Positions 34,424 to 43,608 are shown, numbered from the stretch's first letter. The stretch: 64,000 nt of DNA from Paenibacillus macquariensis (GCF_900156375.1 NZ_FTNK01000013.1:1-64000), one strand, 5' to 3'. The notes: generated by a model not told the origin, from the letters alone. Program-made: numbers and translations.

Positions 34424-35589
34424 CCTTGCCTCTCTCCTTCTTTAAGTGATATCCACACCAAACATTTATCATCATCTCGTTCATTCTTTAATTCACTATT
34501 AAAAAATGCTTGACGCATTGCGCTCTCATCCCAGTCATGATTCCCCTCTATATGTCCACATAAAAAGGCCATTTGCTCATCATGGTCTCCTTCGACAATC
34601 TCCATCAATCCATCTGTATATAATGCGATATGACTATTTCCTTCATAATAAAAAGTCTTCTGTTCTACATCGATTTTATCAAATAGACCCACAGGACAGC
34701 ATACTTGATGTAACATCTCTGCACTTTCATTCTCTTGAAAAAAGAGCGCAGGGGGGTGCCCCGCATTGACATAGTCAATTCTCTTCATACGTGTATCCAC
34801 TACTAAATATATGGCCGTGAAGTAATATTGTAATAACTCATTCTCAATATACAATTGATTAAACCGTCTATTCAGCTCTTGAATGACCTTCTCCGGTTCG
34901 ACATAGGTGGTGACCGTATCCTTTAATACTGACGCAACGAACATACAGACTAGTGAAGATGAAATTCCATGCCCCATCATATCTAGTAGAATAACACCAT
35001 ATCTTCCATCCCCAAGTGGATACCACGCATATAGATCACCCGCTAATTCTGCTGAGGGTTGATACAGAGCGTGCACTTCAAATAATTCATCTTCAATTGG
35101 AGGAGTAAGCACTGCTTGCTGAACTAAAGCAGCCAATCTAAGTTCTTCCTGGATACGTTGGTCTCGCTCCTTGTGCCAATCGTTCTCCTTCTTTAGTCGT
35201 AATGCTAGACGAATTCTGGCCATGAGTTCTACTTTATTAATCGGTTTTGTAACATAATCTATGGCTCCACTATCTAACGCCTCAGCGAGTTTCTTAGAAT
35301 CCCCCACGGCTGTAACCATGATGATCGGAATATCTTTTAGGTGTGTATATTGCTGGATAACACGACATGCTTCGATACCATCCATTTCAGGCATCATCAT
35401 ATCTAGAAGAATAAGATCAATATCGGTCTTCTTAGGTACAACCCCAGCAAGATGATTTCCAATTTCAAGATACTCAAACATGCCTCTAGCAGACGCAGCA
35501 GTCAGGGTATCTAAATACTTTTCTTTCTTTAATATCTCACGTATTATAATGACATTCGTAGGATTATCATCAACAATTAATATAGTCAT
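34420..35589 (-). CDS. rsbY: response regulator with PP2C phosphatase output, RsbY-like
   Basis: 389 aa. REC domain 1-125 (acidic pocket DD near 5-6, phospho-Asp in LILLDMMMPEMDG, Lys in VTKPINK), linker helix 130-160, SpoIIE/PP2C domain 165-385 with metal-binding motifs AELAGDLYAW and LLDMMGHGISSS. It should dephosphorylate RsbV-P when its receiver is phosphorylated by the kinase encoded next. First gene of a four-gene run rsbY-rsbK-rsbM-hybrid kinase. No convincing promoter was found in 35590-35787. Confidence 0.87.
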   Translation of the reverse strand: MTILIVDDNPTNVIIIREILKKEKYLDTLTAASARGMFEYLEIGNHLAGVVPKKTDIDLILLDMMMPEMDGIEACRVIQQYTHLKDIPIIMVTAVGDSKKLAEALDSGAIDYVTKPINKVELMARIRLALRLKKENDWHKERDQRIQEELRLAALVQQAVLTPPIEDELFEVHALYQPSAELAGDLYAWYPLGDGRYGVILLDMMGHGISSSLVCMFVASVLKDTVTTYVEPEKVIQELNRRFNQLYIENELLQYYFTAIYLVVDTRMKRIDYVNAGHPPALFFQENESAEMLHQVCCPVGLFDKIDVEQKTFYYEGNSHIALYTDGLMEIVEGDHDEQMAFLCGHIEGNHDWDESAMRQAFFNSELKNERDDDKCLVWISLKEGERQG

Positions 35590-35787
35590 AGTTCGCTCCT
35601 TGGGTTCATAATAACGAAATAGCGAAGTTATAAGATAGATGGAAAAGCCATTTCACTCTTAATATTTCATTCGTCTATAAATAGACATACTATTATTACT
35701 ATATACTAAAATTCCGCTTCATTTAGAGGGAACTTTTTTTATTCTGGAGTTATTATCCCCTTTTTATCCCCTTATGTTCATATGTCC

Positions 35788-35840
35788 CAAAAAACATAGA
35801 TAAGGAATGGAGCTTATCCCCCCATTCCTTATCTATGTTT
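35788..35840 (-). terminator. terminator after the YflT-like gene
   Basis: Perfect 19-bp stem (35792-35810 / 35822-35840) with an 11-nt loop, followed on the minus strand by TTTTTTGGG. It separates the stress gene from the rsbY-led operon. Confidence 0.9.
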
Positions 35841-35872
35841 AAAGCACATGTAAGCAATCTATTTGATTTTCC

Positions 35873-36211
35873 TTATCTTTTGGCAATAATAAGAACTTTA
35901 CCAAGATCTAATTCCTTTTCGTAGAAATCAGCTTCTGCATTTGTAAATCCTAGAGAAGTAATCTTAGCTCGAAGCTCATCGCCGCGGGAGCGAAATAAAT
36001 TAGCAAGTGAATCGAATACGCCTTCTTCTTTGATACCAATCTCATTAGCATTTGCTACATTTGCAATACGATCTGTACGTTCTTCATCATGTGCAAGTAC
36101 GAAAATATTATCATACACATAGCCCGAACTATGCAATTGCTTAACCTCATCTACCGCTTTAACACCATTATCAACCACTTTAGCATAAGAATTTAATTGA
36201 GTTGAATCCAT
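35873..36211 (-). CDS. yflT: general stress protein 17M-like (YflT family)
   Basis: 112 aa from the ATG at 36211, ten bases after AAAGGAG; a GTG three codons upstream abuts the ribosome site. It resembles B. subtilis YflT (GSP17M): ....V.NG..A...V..L...GY..DNI.VLAHD..RT..IA...N. YflT is a SigB-dependent cytosolic protein of unknown mechanism. A SigB-type promoter lies just upstream. Confidence 0.83.
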   Translation of the reverse strand: MDSTQLNSYAKVVDNGVKAVDEVKQLHSSGYVYDNIFVLAHDEERTDRIANVANANEIGIKEEGVFDSLANLFRSRGDELRAKITSLGFTNAEADFYEKELDLGKVLIIAKR

Positions 36212-36236
36212 TATTCTCACTCTCCTTTAAAGTTTC

Positions 36237-36290
36237 TGCCTCGTTATTCTATTACCCTTTAAGAGAGTAACTGAATCACAAGAATAACTT
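36237..36290 (-). promoter_or_regulatory. candidate SigB-type promoter of the YflT-like gene
   Basis: The minus strand reads GATTCA, 14 bp (GTTACTCTCTTAAA), GGGTAA in this interval, some 40 bp upstream of the start. The -10 is 5/6 and the -35 4/6 to SigB consensus, with the same 14-bp spacing as the rsbV site. Confidence 0.55.
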
Positions 36291-36827
36291 TCAGGAAGAA
36301 CTTTCATCAAAAAAGTCGACACCTTGAATTGTACCCGTCAAGGAATCCTTATATACTTTAATCGCCTGTCCGCCTCTGATATATACCTCTCCATCTTCTG
36401 CATAAAATTGAGGTGTACCTAAAGTATCAGTCATTTCCTTCTCACTTATAGTGATATCTATTCCGTTAACTCTAAATGTTCCGACGCCAGCGTCTACGTG
36501 AACATAACTCACCAAATCATCACAGATTCCAACGGTCATTTCATCATATACATACTCAGTACATCCTGTAATGAGGATCTCGTTGACTTGCAAAGCCTCA
36601 CCCTTCTTATTAAAAAGTTCCTCTTTACGATCCCATAAAGAAATATCATTAACTGTTTCAAATGGCTCGGTACTCATCAGTGGTTGATCATAATGGCCAT
36701 TATCCGACACTTTATAGATAGCATGCTGTACCGTCACTGAGGTCGATAGCTTGTTCATATTTTCATCCATTGGCGATCCAGAAAAAGGAGCAAGCAGTCC
36801 TATCAACATCATTATTAACTGAAACAT
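36291..36827 (-). CDS. hypothetical secreted protein
   Basis: 178 aa from the ATG at 36827 (a GTG three codons earlier overlaps the ribosome site). N-terminal hydrophobic stretch FQLIMMLIGLLAPFSG acts as a signal peptide or anchor. The remainder is a beta-rich domain with two Cys (TGCTEYVY...VGICDDL) that could form a disulfide outside the cell. No family recognised. It lies between two SigB-type stress genes, 60 bp downstream of the DUF948 gene, and may be read from that gene's promoter. Confidence 0.6.
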   Translation of the reverse strand: MFQLIMMLIGLLAPFSGSPMDENMNKLSTSVTVQHAIYKVSDNGHYDQPLMSTEPFETVNDISLWDRKEELFNKKGEALQVNEILITGCTEYVYDEMTVGICDDLVSYVHVDAGVGTFRVNGIDITISEKEMTDTLGTPQFYAEDGEVYIRGGQAIKVYKDSLTGTIQGVDFFDESSS

Positions 36828-36886
36828 GTTCCTCACCCTTTCTGAATACCTTATTGGATGATTTACCTTACATTTTCAAAATCGCC

Positions 36887-37375
36887 TTAACGGCGAAACT
36901 TCTGCCATATGCTAGCTGCAACATCAACGTACTTCACCCAACTTGTTGCCTTTGATTCCTTCGTCTCGTTAACTGTTGCATAAGAATTCACTGTCCGCTG
37001 TTCAGCCGTACTTGGTGGGATGTTAGATGCAGGCGGTGTATTGTTGTTATTTTTTTTCGTCATTTTATCCATCACAGTACTCGATAGTTGCTTAGCTGCA
37101 TATGTGACTTCACTTAATACTTCTCCAAGATTGTGTACAGATTCTATCACCGGATCAATTTGTTTCATCTTCGCTTGTAAATCAACGGTAATGTCATTAG
37201 CGTGTCTGACGGTTTGCTTCACTTCATAGCCTAATTCTTCAATTGTCTTCTGAACTTCCTGTAATGTCTGAGTTGTTTTCTCTAATGATTTCGTAGCTGC
37301 TCTTAACGTATTAATAAGAAATACAACAAGTACTGCAAATGCAACAGCTATAATAACGACACTGATTTCGATCAT
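36887..37375 (-). CDS. DUF948 general stress membrane protein (YtxG-like)
   Basis: 162 aa. One N-terminal membrane helix (about 3-25), then a long coiled-coil region (25-105: TLRAATKSLEKTTQTLQEVQKTIEELGYEVKQTV) typical of DUF948, and a low-complexity Asn/Thr-rich tail. B. subtilis YtxG is SigB-controlled and co-expressed with YtxH. Here ytxH-like and DUF948 genes are separated by 12 kb. A strong SigB-type promoter precedes it. Confidence 0.82.
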   Translation of the reverse strand: MIEISVVIIAVAFAVLVVFLINTLRAATKSLEKTTQTLQEVQKTIEELGYEVKQTVRHANDITVDLQAKMKQIDPVIESVHNLGEVLSEVTYAAKQLSSTVMDKMTKKNNNNTPPASNIPPSTAEQRTVNSYATVNETKESKATSWVKYVDVAASIWQKFRR

Positions 37376-37427
37376 AGTTAAATCGCTCCTTCGTATGTTC
37401 TGAATTTAAATGGTTCATTGCTCTTAG

Positions 37428-37453
37428 TTACCCGTTCTTTAAAAGTGCGAAAC
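37428..37453 (-). promoter_or_regulatory. SigB-type promoter of the DUF948 gene
   Basis: Minus-strand GTTTCG (37448-37453), 14-bp spacer, GGGTAA (37428-37433), 52 bp upstream of the start. Same spacing and near-identical hexamers as the rsbV promoter. Confidence 0.7.
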
Positions 37454-37502
37454 AGGTCTCGACTCATTTGAAATAGCTATTACAATTCATTCAATTCTGG
37501 AT

Positions 37503-37528
37503 GTTTCATTCATTTATGGCTAGGTTAA
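37503..37528 (+). promoter_or_regulatory. candidate SigB-type promoter of the DUF1328 gene
   Basis: Plus-strand GTTTCA (37503-37508), 14-bp spacer, GGTTAA (37523-37528). The -35 is identical to that of rsbV; the -10 is weaker. It points at the small membrane gene starting at 37650, leaving a leader of about 115 nt. Confidence 0.45.
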
Positions 37529-37649
37529 ATACCAAATACAAGGATGCAACAACCCCATTAGACGACAAAGAATTCTCCTATCCATATGAAGGATACCGAG
37601 AAAATATCCTAGGCAGAACAAAATTATTAAGAAAGAATGGTGACTGAAC

Positions 37650-37814
37650 ATGTTGAGATGGTCTGTTATATTATTAATTATTGCAGTAATTGCAGGAATA
37701 TTTGGATTCTTCAGTATCGTTGCAGCAGCAACTTCGATCGCGAAAGTACTCTTCTTTATCTTTATCGTACTCTTTATTATTTCGCTCTTTACTGGTCGAT
37801 CAAGGAATTTATAA
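37650..37814 (+). CDS. DUF1328 (YtjA-family) small membrane protein
   Basis: 54 aa, too short for common ORF cut-offs. Starts MLRWSVILLIIAVIAGIFGF, continues with SIVAAATSIAKVLFFIFIVLFI and ends in FTGRSRNL. Two helices with the W.V.FL.IA.IA..FGF and A...AK.LF.IF..LF pattern typical of DUF1328/YtjA. Homologues are stress-associated inner-membrane proteins. It is followed by a strong bidirectional terminator. Confidence 0.85.
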   Translation: MLRWSVILLIIAVIAGIFGFFSIVAAATSIAKVLFFIFIVLFIISLFTGRSRNL

Positions 37815-37841
37815 CCGTATTAAGCGATATGAACAAGGTTT

Positions 37842-37896
37842 AAATATCATAGAACCCCAAGTTGCTAATTAGCGATTTGGGGTTCTATGATATTTG
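37842..37896. terminator. bidirectional terminator
   Basis: Arms of about 18 bp (AATATCATAGAACCCCAA and its complement) with a 16-nt loop, AT-rich on both sides. It lies between the DUF1328 gene and the convergent gene at 37899. Confidence 0.85.
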
Positions 37897-37898
37897 CG

Positions 37899-38474
37899 TT
37901 ATTTAAAATCAAGTAGAAATTGCGGGATTAATGACCAATCTATTTTAAAAGTAAGACTGATGCTATCTGTTTTAAAATCAACTTGATCGATGTCCACAAT
38001 ATTCGGTATATGTTCCTTTAATGAGAACGTAATGGGTTCTAACGACCACATTGAATTAGGAATCGTAACCTGTTTAATTTGGGTCGATATGTGCTCTAAA
38101 ATGAGATTACTCCCACTAGATTCCATATGAAAGAATAACGTCACTCCAAAAGGAAGCATGCCCCACTTGCCATTCAATTTGGCTTCCACTTCATCGCCAT
38201 GAATGATAAATTCTGCCCCAGTTACTTCTACGCTTGTCTTAGTAGTATTGAGAACCTCTACCATTTTCTTCTTAGCGAGATTATTTAATTCCTCGCTTGT
38301 CAATTCAATTTCAGGTACTTTATCCTTCACCATGTTCCATACTTTAACTTTCATATCTACTGGTTCATAGCTCATATCTAGTGCTTTATCTGGTCTGATA
38401 TAGACTATAACTGCAACAATCAGAGCGATAACCAATAAAAGGAATAGTAGAAACAGTCGTCTAACAATCCTCAT
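37899..38474 (-). CDS. hypothetical membrane-anchored protein
   Basis: 191 aa from the ATG at 38474 (GGGGAG six bases upstream). An N-terminal helix RLFLLFLLLVIALIVAVIVYI anchors a beta-rich extracytoplasmic domain with alternating hydrophobic strands (about 75-190). The overall plan resembles YpmS/DUF2140-type anchored proteins, but I cannot confirm membership. No enzymatic motif is visible. Confidence 0.6.
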   Translation of the reverse strand: MRIVRRLFLLFLLLVIALIVAVIVYIRPDKALDMSYEPVDMKVKVWNMVKDKVPEIELTSEELNNLAKKKMVEVLNTTKTSVEVTGAEFIIHGDEVEAKLNGKWGMLPFGVTLFFHMESSGSNLILEHISTQIKQVTIPNSMWSLEPITFSLKEHIPNIVDIDQVDFKTDSISLTFKIDWSLIPQFLLDFK

Positions 38475-38627
38475 AATCTCTCCCCTTTCAAACAACAAAT
38501 GATATGAATCACCCTACTAAAGGGCGTATTTACTATCTATTCTTATCCTTCAACTATAACAGTATTAGAACCTTTTATCACTAAAGGCGATACCATTACT
38601 CTTCCTACAGCACGGCTTAGCAACCTA

Positions 38628-38665
38628 AAAGGGTGTCTTCCCTATTGGAAAACACCCTTTTTTTC
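38628..38665. terminator. terminator between the CDF gene and the anchored protein gene
   Basis: AAAGGGTGTCTTCC / GGAAAACACCCTTT stem with a CTATT loop, T-tracts on both sides (TTTTTTT on plus, TTTT on minus). Confidence 0.8.
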
Positions 38666-38712
38666 AATTTCATAAATCATAACTCAACCACTGGCTACTA
38701 ACACAGCTCTTA

Positions 38713-39606
38713 CTATTTGGGCTCTACATGAATCTGGACTTGCATAATGTTATGCTCTTTCTTCACTTGTTCTTCAATTCGATCTGTGATCTCATGTCCT
38801 TGCGATACACTCAGGTTCGGTTGTACCTCAACCACCACATCGACAAGTACATGGCTACCATGAACACGCGCTTTCACATCCTTGATTCCTTCCACACCAT
38901 GAACACTTGCTATAGTACTTCGTAAGTCCATGATTTGGTTCTGATCGAATCCATCCGTTAGACTATAGGTACTCTCCTTAAAAATACTCCATGCCGTAAT
39001 ACAAATGATGATTCCCACCATAAATGCTGCTATGCTATCAATCCATGCCAATCCAAATTGTGCCCCGACAATCCCAACGCTTGCCCCCACACTTACCATA
39101 GCATCGGACAGATTATCCTTGGCTGCGGCCATCAAAGCATTATTATTGATTTGCCGAGCTAATCGACGGTTGTACAGGTATACTCCAAACATCGCAACTG
39201 CACATACGAGAGCCACCCCAGCAGACCACAAGTTCGGAGGCTCCATCTTTTCACCTTTCCATAGTGTCCGTATCGTTTCTACTATCACCTGAATACCAGC
39301 CATAGCCATAATAAAAGAAGCTATGAGCGCTGCCACCGTCTCAGCCCTGAAATGTCCATAGGCATGATCCGAGTCCGGTGGTTTCTGTGAGATACGTAGA
39401 CCTATTAACACAGCTACGGATGCAACGATATCAGTTACGTTATTGACACCATCCGCCACTAAAGCACTTGAAGCAAATACATAGCCACTCACTAATTTGA
39501 ATGCAGACAATAGGAGATAGGCCGCAATACTAACCCATGCTCCTCTTTCGCCTTTACGTATCTCTTCATAAATATCCAAACCATTGTACAACTCCTTCAT
39601 TTGCAT
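38713..39606 (-). CDS. cation diffusion facilitator (CDF) metal exporter
   Basis: 297 aa. Six membrane helices. The metal site shows ALVADGVNNVTD (about 48-59) and the second-site DNLSDAM (about 163-169). A C-terminal cytosolic domain (about 210-296) has HGVEGIKDVKARVHGSHVLVDVVVEV typical of CDF proteins. The DxxxD-type sites (D..N..D) resemble manganese exporters such as MneP/MneS more than zinc-type HxxxD; this is an inference. Weak ribosome site, so the start could be the second Met. Confidence 0.88.
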   Translation of the reverse strand: MQMKELYNGLDIYEEIRKGERGAWVSIAAYLLLSAFKLVSGYVFASSALVADGVNNVTDIVASVAVLIGLRISQKPPDSDHAYGHFRAETVAALIASFIMAMAGIQVIVETIRTLWKGEKMEPPNLWSAGVALVCAVAMFGVYLYNRRLARQINNNALMAAAKDNLSDAMVSVGASVGIVGAQFGLAWIDSIAAFMVGIIICITAWSIFKESTYSLTDGFDQNQIMDLRSTIASVHGVEGIKDVKARVHGSHVLVDVVVEVQPNLSVSQGHEITDRIEEQVKKEHNIMQVQIHVEPK

Positions 39607-39699
39607 TTATCAACCATCTTTTCCTTATCCGAATAAACGTATTCTTCTTGAGGGAGAGTAACGAAATAGTCTTCATCGGGATCCTGAACATACTCCCCC

Positions 39700-39728
39700 T
39701 TGTAGAGATAATTAAAAACGATTAGAAT
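39700..39728 (+). promoter_or_regulatory. promoter of the small gene at 39759
   Basis: TTGTAG (39700-39705), 17-bp spacer, TAGAAT (39723-39728). Transcription would start about 25 bp before the ATG. Confidence 0.55.
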
Positions 39729-39758
39729 AAAGACACACGCCCAAAGGGAGGTTTTCAC

Positions 39759-39944
39759 ATGAGCGAAAATAAAGAATTAAAAAAAGTTAGTCTGGCTGAT
39801 GCCATTCGAAGAAAACTGGATCAGAAGAAACAACAGTCTGCCTCAGGTCAAACGAATACCTTTCAAGCCGGTTCTGCTAAGCAATTAAAAAATCAGAACA
39901 ACACCAAGCCGACTACCCAACGTCGTCGTGCGGGTTCTTCGTAA
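39759..39944 (+). CDS. small basic hypothetical protein
   Basis: 61 aa, highly charged, Lys/Gln/Asn-rich and probably disordered, ending in QRRRAGSS. AGGGAGG lies eight bases before ATG and both a promoter and a terminator bracket it, so it is a real gene. Its amphipathic start (LKKVSLADAIRRKLDQKKQQ) could form a helix. Function unknown. Confidence 0.7.
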   Translation: MSENKELKKVSLADAIRRKLDQKKQQSASGQTNTFQAGSAKQLKNQNNTKPTTQRRRAGSS

Positions 39945-39967
39945 CTTTCCTTAGATAGAACACAATA

Positions 39968-40009
39968 AGAAAAAGATGGATCCTAAATTATTAGGATCCA
40001 TCTTTTTCT
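39968..40009. terminator. bidirectional terminator
   Basis: Perfect stem of about 19 bp (AGAAAAAGATGGATCCTAA and complement) with a 4-nt loop, between the small gene and the convergent kinase gene. Confidence 0.9.
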
Positions 40010-40037
40010 TTAACAATGTATTGGCTATTTGACAACT

Positions 40038-41819
40038 CTATTCATCTGTCTTAGCTCTTCTGTCTGGAAGCTGCGCCGGGATGACGATTCTTACTGTGGA
40101 CCCAATACCTGGCCTACTACCGATGGTCACACCATACTGTGGACCAAAGTGTAACTGAATCCGACTATTCACATTACGGATGCCATACCCCGTATTCAAT
40201 CCTTCAACAGGATCAAAAATTTGTTTGATTAATAGCGGTGACATCCCAATGCCATCATCGATAATTTTAAATATGATATTATTCCCTTCCAGTTCTCCCA
40301 CAATTCGAATATGAATCGAGTCTCCAAACCATGCATGTTCACAGGCATTCTCGATAAAAGGTTGTAAGATTAATTTAATGGTTACATATTTAATAATCTC
40401 AGGATCTATATCGAAATAGATGGACACTGCATCCCCAAACTTAGTAGTCTGAATGTTTATATAAGCTTCAGCCTGTTCCAATTCACTTCGCACTGGAATT
40501 ACTGTCCGACCCTCATTGAGTGAAAGCCGATAAAACTTGGCTAAGTCTAGAACCATGCGATGTAGCTTATCAATCTCACCAAATTTGGCCAACCTACTAA
40601 TCGAAGAAAGTGTGTTATACAGGAAGTGCGGATTAATCTGGGCTTGCAGGGACTCTAGCTCTAACTCCCTCTTCTCAATTTGTGTCACATAGACTTGTCC
40701 GATCAGATGATCAATATTGTGCCCCATTTCATTGAGTGCCAGAGCAATCTGTGAGAATTCATCTTTGCCCTTGTAACCCATACGCTTATGTAAATCTCCT
40801 TCGCGGAACGCATTCAGCACAGATACTATTTTGGTTACTCTAATGGAGAAATACCGCGAGATAAACATCCCTGCTATCGTGAATACAATCAAACAGAGGA
40901 TACATAGCAGAATGATGAACATTCGCACTTTTGCAGAGTCACGCTCCATAATGGTCATGGGGACGTAGGCCACTAACTCCCAAGGCGTTCCCCTCATACT
41001 TTCCGTAATCATCATGTACCTCTCGTCTTGAATCGTATCATTCGCGAAATCATTGGGCATGACGCCAGACTGATGTAAAATTTCCCCATCCCCATCTCTG
41101 ATAGCCAATATGCTTCCTTCACCAATTTTGCGATAGTCAACCGACTGAAAGAGCTCCTCAATACTAACACTTAGTCTCATAAATCCTATTTCTTTCAAAC
41201 TCATAGGACGACTATTATCCACTAACCGACGGAGTAGCGAAATTCGATTAAAATCTTGATCACGCTCTACCCTTTCCCAAATCTTTGTTCCTCCATATTC
41301 CTCCTTCGGAAAATTCTTATACCACGATTTATCCTCGATTCGCTTGATATGATACAAATTATAGTCACGTTCTAATAACACTGGATTTTCGTTCGTGAAG
41401 GAACCCGTGTACACTTCATTAAAATTTTCATTATGTAAAAACAAGTACATCGCTATATTCACACCAGTTGCATTAATGGCAATATCAAACTTAGGTAAGA
41501 TAATCTTCGTCATGCGTTCATAACGATCCCAGCCTTCGTCAATAATGCGAAGCTGTAAATTTAGAAAATAATCCTCATATAACATCGAAGATACTCTTTC
41601 AACATCTGACATCTTATATTCGATATTATCCCGAGTTTGTAACAACGTTCCCTGAATGTTACTCCTCGTCTGCTCACGCATAGAATTTTGATACATATTA
41701 TGAGAGAAGAAACCAATAGCAATAACAGGTATAATAACAAACACTAGATAAGTCAACATCAACTTGTAGCCAAATGGAATATACTTTGACTTCTTCGCTT
41801 TCACCTGAATTTGCATCAT
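40038..41819 (-). CDS. sensor histidine kinase, YesM family
   Basis: 593 aa. Membrane helices at about 17-37 and 296-318 bracket a large extracellular dCache-like sensor. HAMP (320-372), His_kinase domain with phospho-His in LQAQINPHFLYNTLSSISRL (about 395-414), then HATPase_c to the end (N-box IENACEHA, GYGIRNVNSRI). This is the classic YesM class that partners an AraC-type regulator, encoded immediately upstream (14 bp). It likely senses a carbohydrate handled by the ABC importer next door. Confidence 0.9.
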   Translation of the reverse strand: MMQIQVKAKKSKYIPFGYKLMLTYLVFVIIPVIAIGFFSHNMYQNSMREQTRSNIQGTLLQTRDNIEYKMSDVERVSSMLYEDYFLNLQLRIIDEGWDRYERMTKIILPKFDIAINATGVNIAMYLFLHNENFNEVYTGSFTNENPVLLERDYNLYHIKRIEDKSWYKNFPKEEYGGTKIWERVERDQDFNRISLLRRLVDNSRPMSLKEIGFMRLSVSIEELFQSVDYRKIGEGSILAIRDGDGEILHQSGVMPNDFANDTIQDERYMMITESMRGTPWELVAYVPMTIMERDSAKVRMFIILLCILCLIVFTIAGMFISRYFSIRVTKIVSVLNAFREGDLHKRMGYKGKDEFSQIALALNEMGHNIDHLIGQVYVTQIEKRELELESLQAQINPHFLYNTLSSISRLAKFGEIDKLHRMVLDLAKFYRLSLNEGRTVIPVRSELEQAEAYINIQTTKFGDAVSIYFDIDPEIIKYVTIKLILQPFIENACEHAWFGDSIHIRIVGELEGNNIIFKIIDDGIGMSPLLIKQIFDPVEGLNTGYGIRNVNSRIQLHFGPQYGVTIGSRPGIGSTVRIVIPAQLPDRRAKTDE

Positions 41820-41832
41820 ATTTCCTCCGTCG

Positions 41833-43413
41833 TTACTCTCTTTTTCTGAAATCCATTGGCGTCATACCATAGGCTTCTCTAAATTGCCTACTGAAATATG
41901 GTATATATTTATATCCCACCAGATTTGCAACTTCATATATTTTCAGAGTCGGATCTTTAAGTAATTCGCGCGCCCGATCCATTCTCATGCCTGTCAGTAT
42001 CTCACTGAAACTTTTACCAACCTCTTCTTTGAATAAATGTCCCAGATAATTAGGAGAAAACAAAAATTGCTGAGCAATATCCTTCAGTGTAATATTCTCA
42101 TGTATTCGTTCCCTCAAAATATTCATAATCTCTCGAATTAATTTGCTATTTTTTGAGTTTTTTCTTTGACGTATCTTTTCTGAAATCTCAAATACTCTGC
42201 GCACTAACCAAGAACGGATATCTCCAATCGTCTCAAATTTCAATACGATATCGAGACTGTGAAGCTCTATCCCTAGCATTTCGAACAAATCCTCATCCAA
42301 GGTATGTAAATAATGATCCAACTTAAAGATAATGTACATAGCTAAATTATATATCGTAAATCTTGAGCGTAACGTTGACTCGGTTTGAAATAAATTTTCA
42401 ATTTCATCATGAATACCCACTAAGTCATACTCAGACATGGCTTTAAATAAGGCATCCAAACGAATATCCAGTGTTTTAGCATCACTTAACTCTGGTGATC
42501 TACGGACATCCTCATAGTTGATGACGTCCCCCTTACCAAAAAATATTTTACCATCCAAGGCTTCTAGCGCCTGTTTATATGAAATAGGGAGCTGTGACAC
42601 ATCTTTGACAGGCTCTCCAAGCCCAATCGTCACAGAAAAAGATAACCTAGAGGTTATTTCTTCAAATATTTCATGAATATTATCATTCATCCTTTGCCCG
42701 TGTATCACAACAGCTACGCGTTGTCGTGACAACCTGAAACAATACCCCATTTCGTGCCCAAGGATCACTTCATTTATTTCTTTCAGTAATACTTCAAGTT
42801 TTTGTCCAGAGGCAGATTGCATATCCCCATGCTGCATCCATTCCAAATCATCCATTTCCAACACAGCTGTACGAAGTGGTCCAGCCAGCTTATCCAAACC
42901 ATAGGACACAGCAATTTTCGCTATCCCATCAGGTCGCTCCCAGGTAAGCTCCCCTTGAAGCAAACGAATCAGAAGATCATTTCTCGCCATCGGCTTCATA
43001 TGATAATATTGCTCTTCCTCTTCCCTGCGTTTTTCCTCTGTTTGAAGATCCTGAACAATTTGATGCAACGATGCAATGAGTTCTTCATCATCCATTGGCT
43101 TAAGCACATAACTGCATGCCTTCAATGACAATGCTTGTTTAACATAATGAAAGTCCTGATAACCACTTACGAATACAACTCGTACATCTGGTTTCCTATC
43201 AATAGCTATTCTAGCAAGTTCCAGTCCAGACATATTAGGCATGTTCACATCTGTAACAAGAATATCAATGGACAGCTTATCCATAACTTCGCAAGCTGCG
43301 AATCCATTATTTACAGCGCCTACTACTTCCAACCCCAACTCAGTCCAAGGAATAAATTGTTTCATTCCCTCTAAATCAAGAAGCTCGTCATCTGCTAACA
43401 GTACTTTATACAT
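41833..43413 (-). CDS. AraC-family response regulator, YesN family
   Basis: 526 aa. REC domain 1-125 (phospho-Asp about residue 55 in DILVTDVNMPNMSG; Lys in YVLKPMDDEE), a central region of the YesN type (140-400), and a C-terminal AraC HTH (about 425-525) with ENITLKDIAQQFLFSPNYLGHLFKEE and the signature YEVANLVGYKYIPYFSRQFREAYGMTPMDFR. Cognate of the kinase downstream; its expected target is the ABC operon upstream. Confidence 0.92.
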   Translation of the reverse strand: MYKVLLADDELLDLEGMKQFIPWTELGLEVVGAVNNGFAACEVMDKLSIDILVTDVNMPNMSGLELARIAIDRKPDVRVVFVSGYQDFHYVKQALSLKACSYVLKPMDDEELIASLHQIVQDLQTEEKRREEEEQYYHMKPMARNDLLIRLLQGELTWERPDGIAKIAVSYGLDKLAGPLRTAVLEMDDLEWMQHGDMQSASGQKLEVLLKEINEVILGHEMGYCFRLSRQRVAVVIHGQRMNDNIHEIFEEITSRLSFSVTIGLGEPVKDVSQLPISYKQALEALDGKIFFGKGDVINYEDVRRSPELSDAKTLDIRLDALFKAMSEYDLVGIHDEIENLFQTESTLRSRFTIYNLAMYIIFKLDHYLHTLDEDLFEMLGIELHSLDIVLKFETIGDIRSWLVRRVFEISEKIRQRKNSKNSKLIREIMNILRERIHENITLKDIAQQFLFSPNYLGHLFKEEVGKSFSEILTGMRMDRARELLKDPTLKIYEVANLVGYKYIPYFSRQFREAYGMTPMDFRKRE

Positions 43414-43581
43414 GAATTCATAACCCTCCTAAAAGGCTCATCAGGTTCTATACATAAGTATAACTTTTCAAGCTTCATTTGGAACCATAAAACATAAAAG
43501 TTCCAACTTTCCTATTAAACAATTCGTCAATATTACAAATTGTTATCCAAATCCACCACTATACTCATGACAGCTGCACCT

Positions 43582-43608
43582 AAAAAAAGGGGACCCGTTG
43601 GGCCCCCT
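43582..43608 (-). terminator. terminator after the solute-binding protein gene
   Basis: Minus-strand AGGGGGCCC / GGGTCCCC stem with an AAC loop followed by eight T residues. It separates the transporter operon from the two-component genes. Confidence 0.88.
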
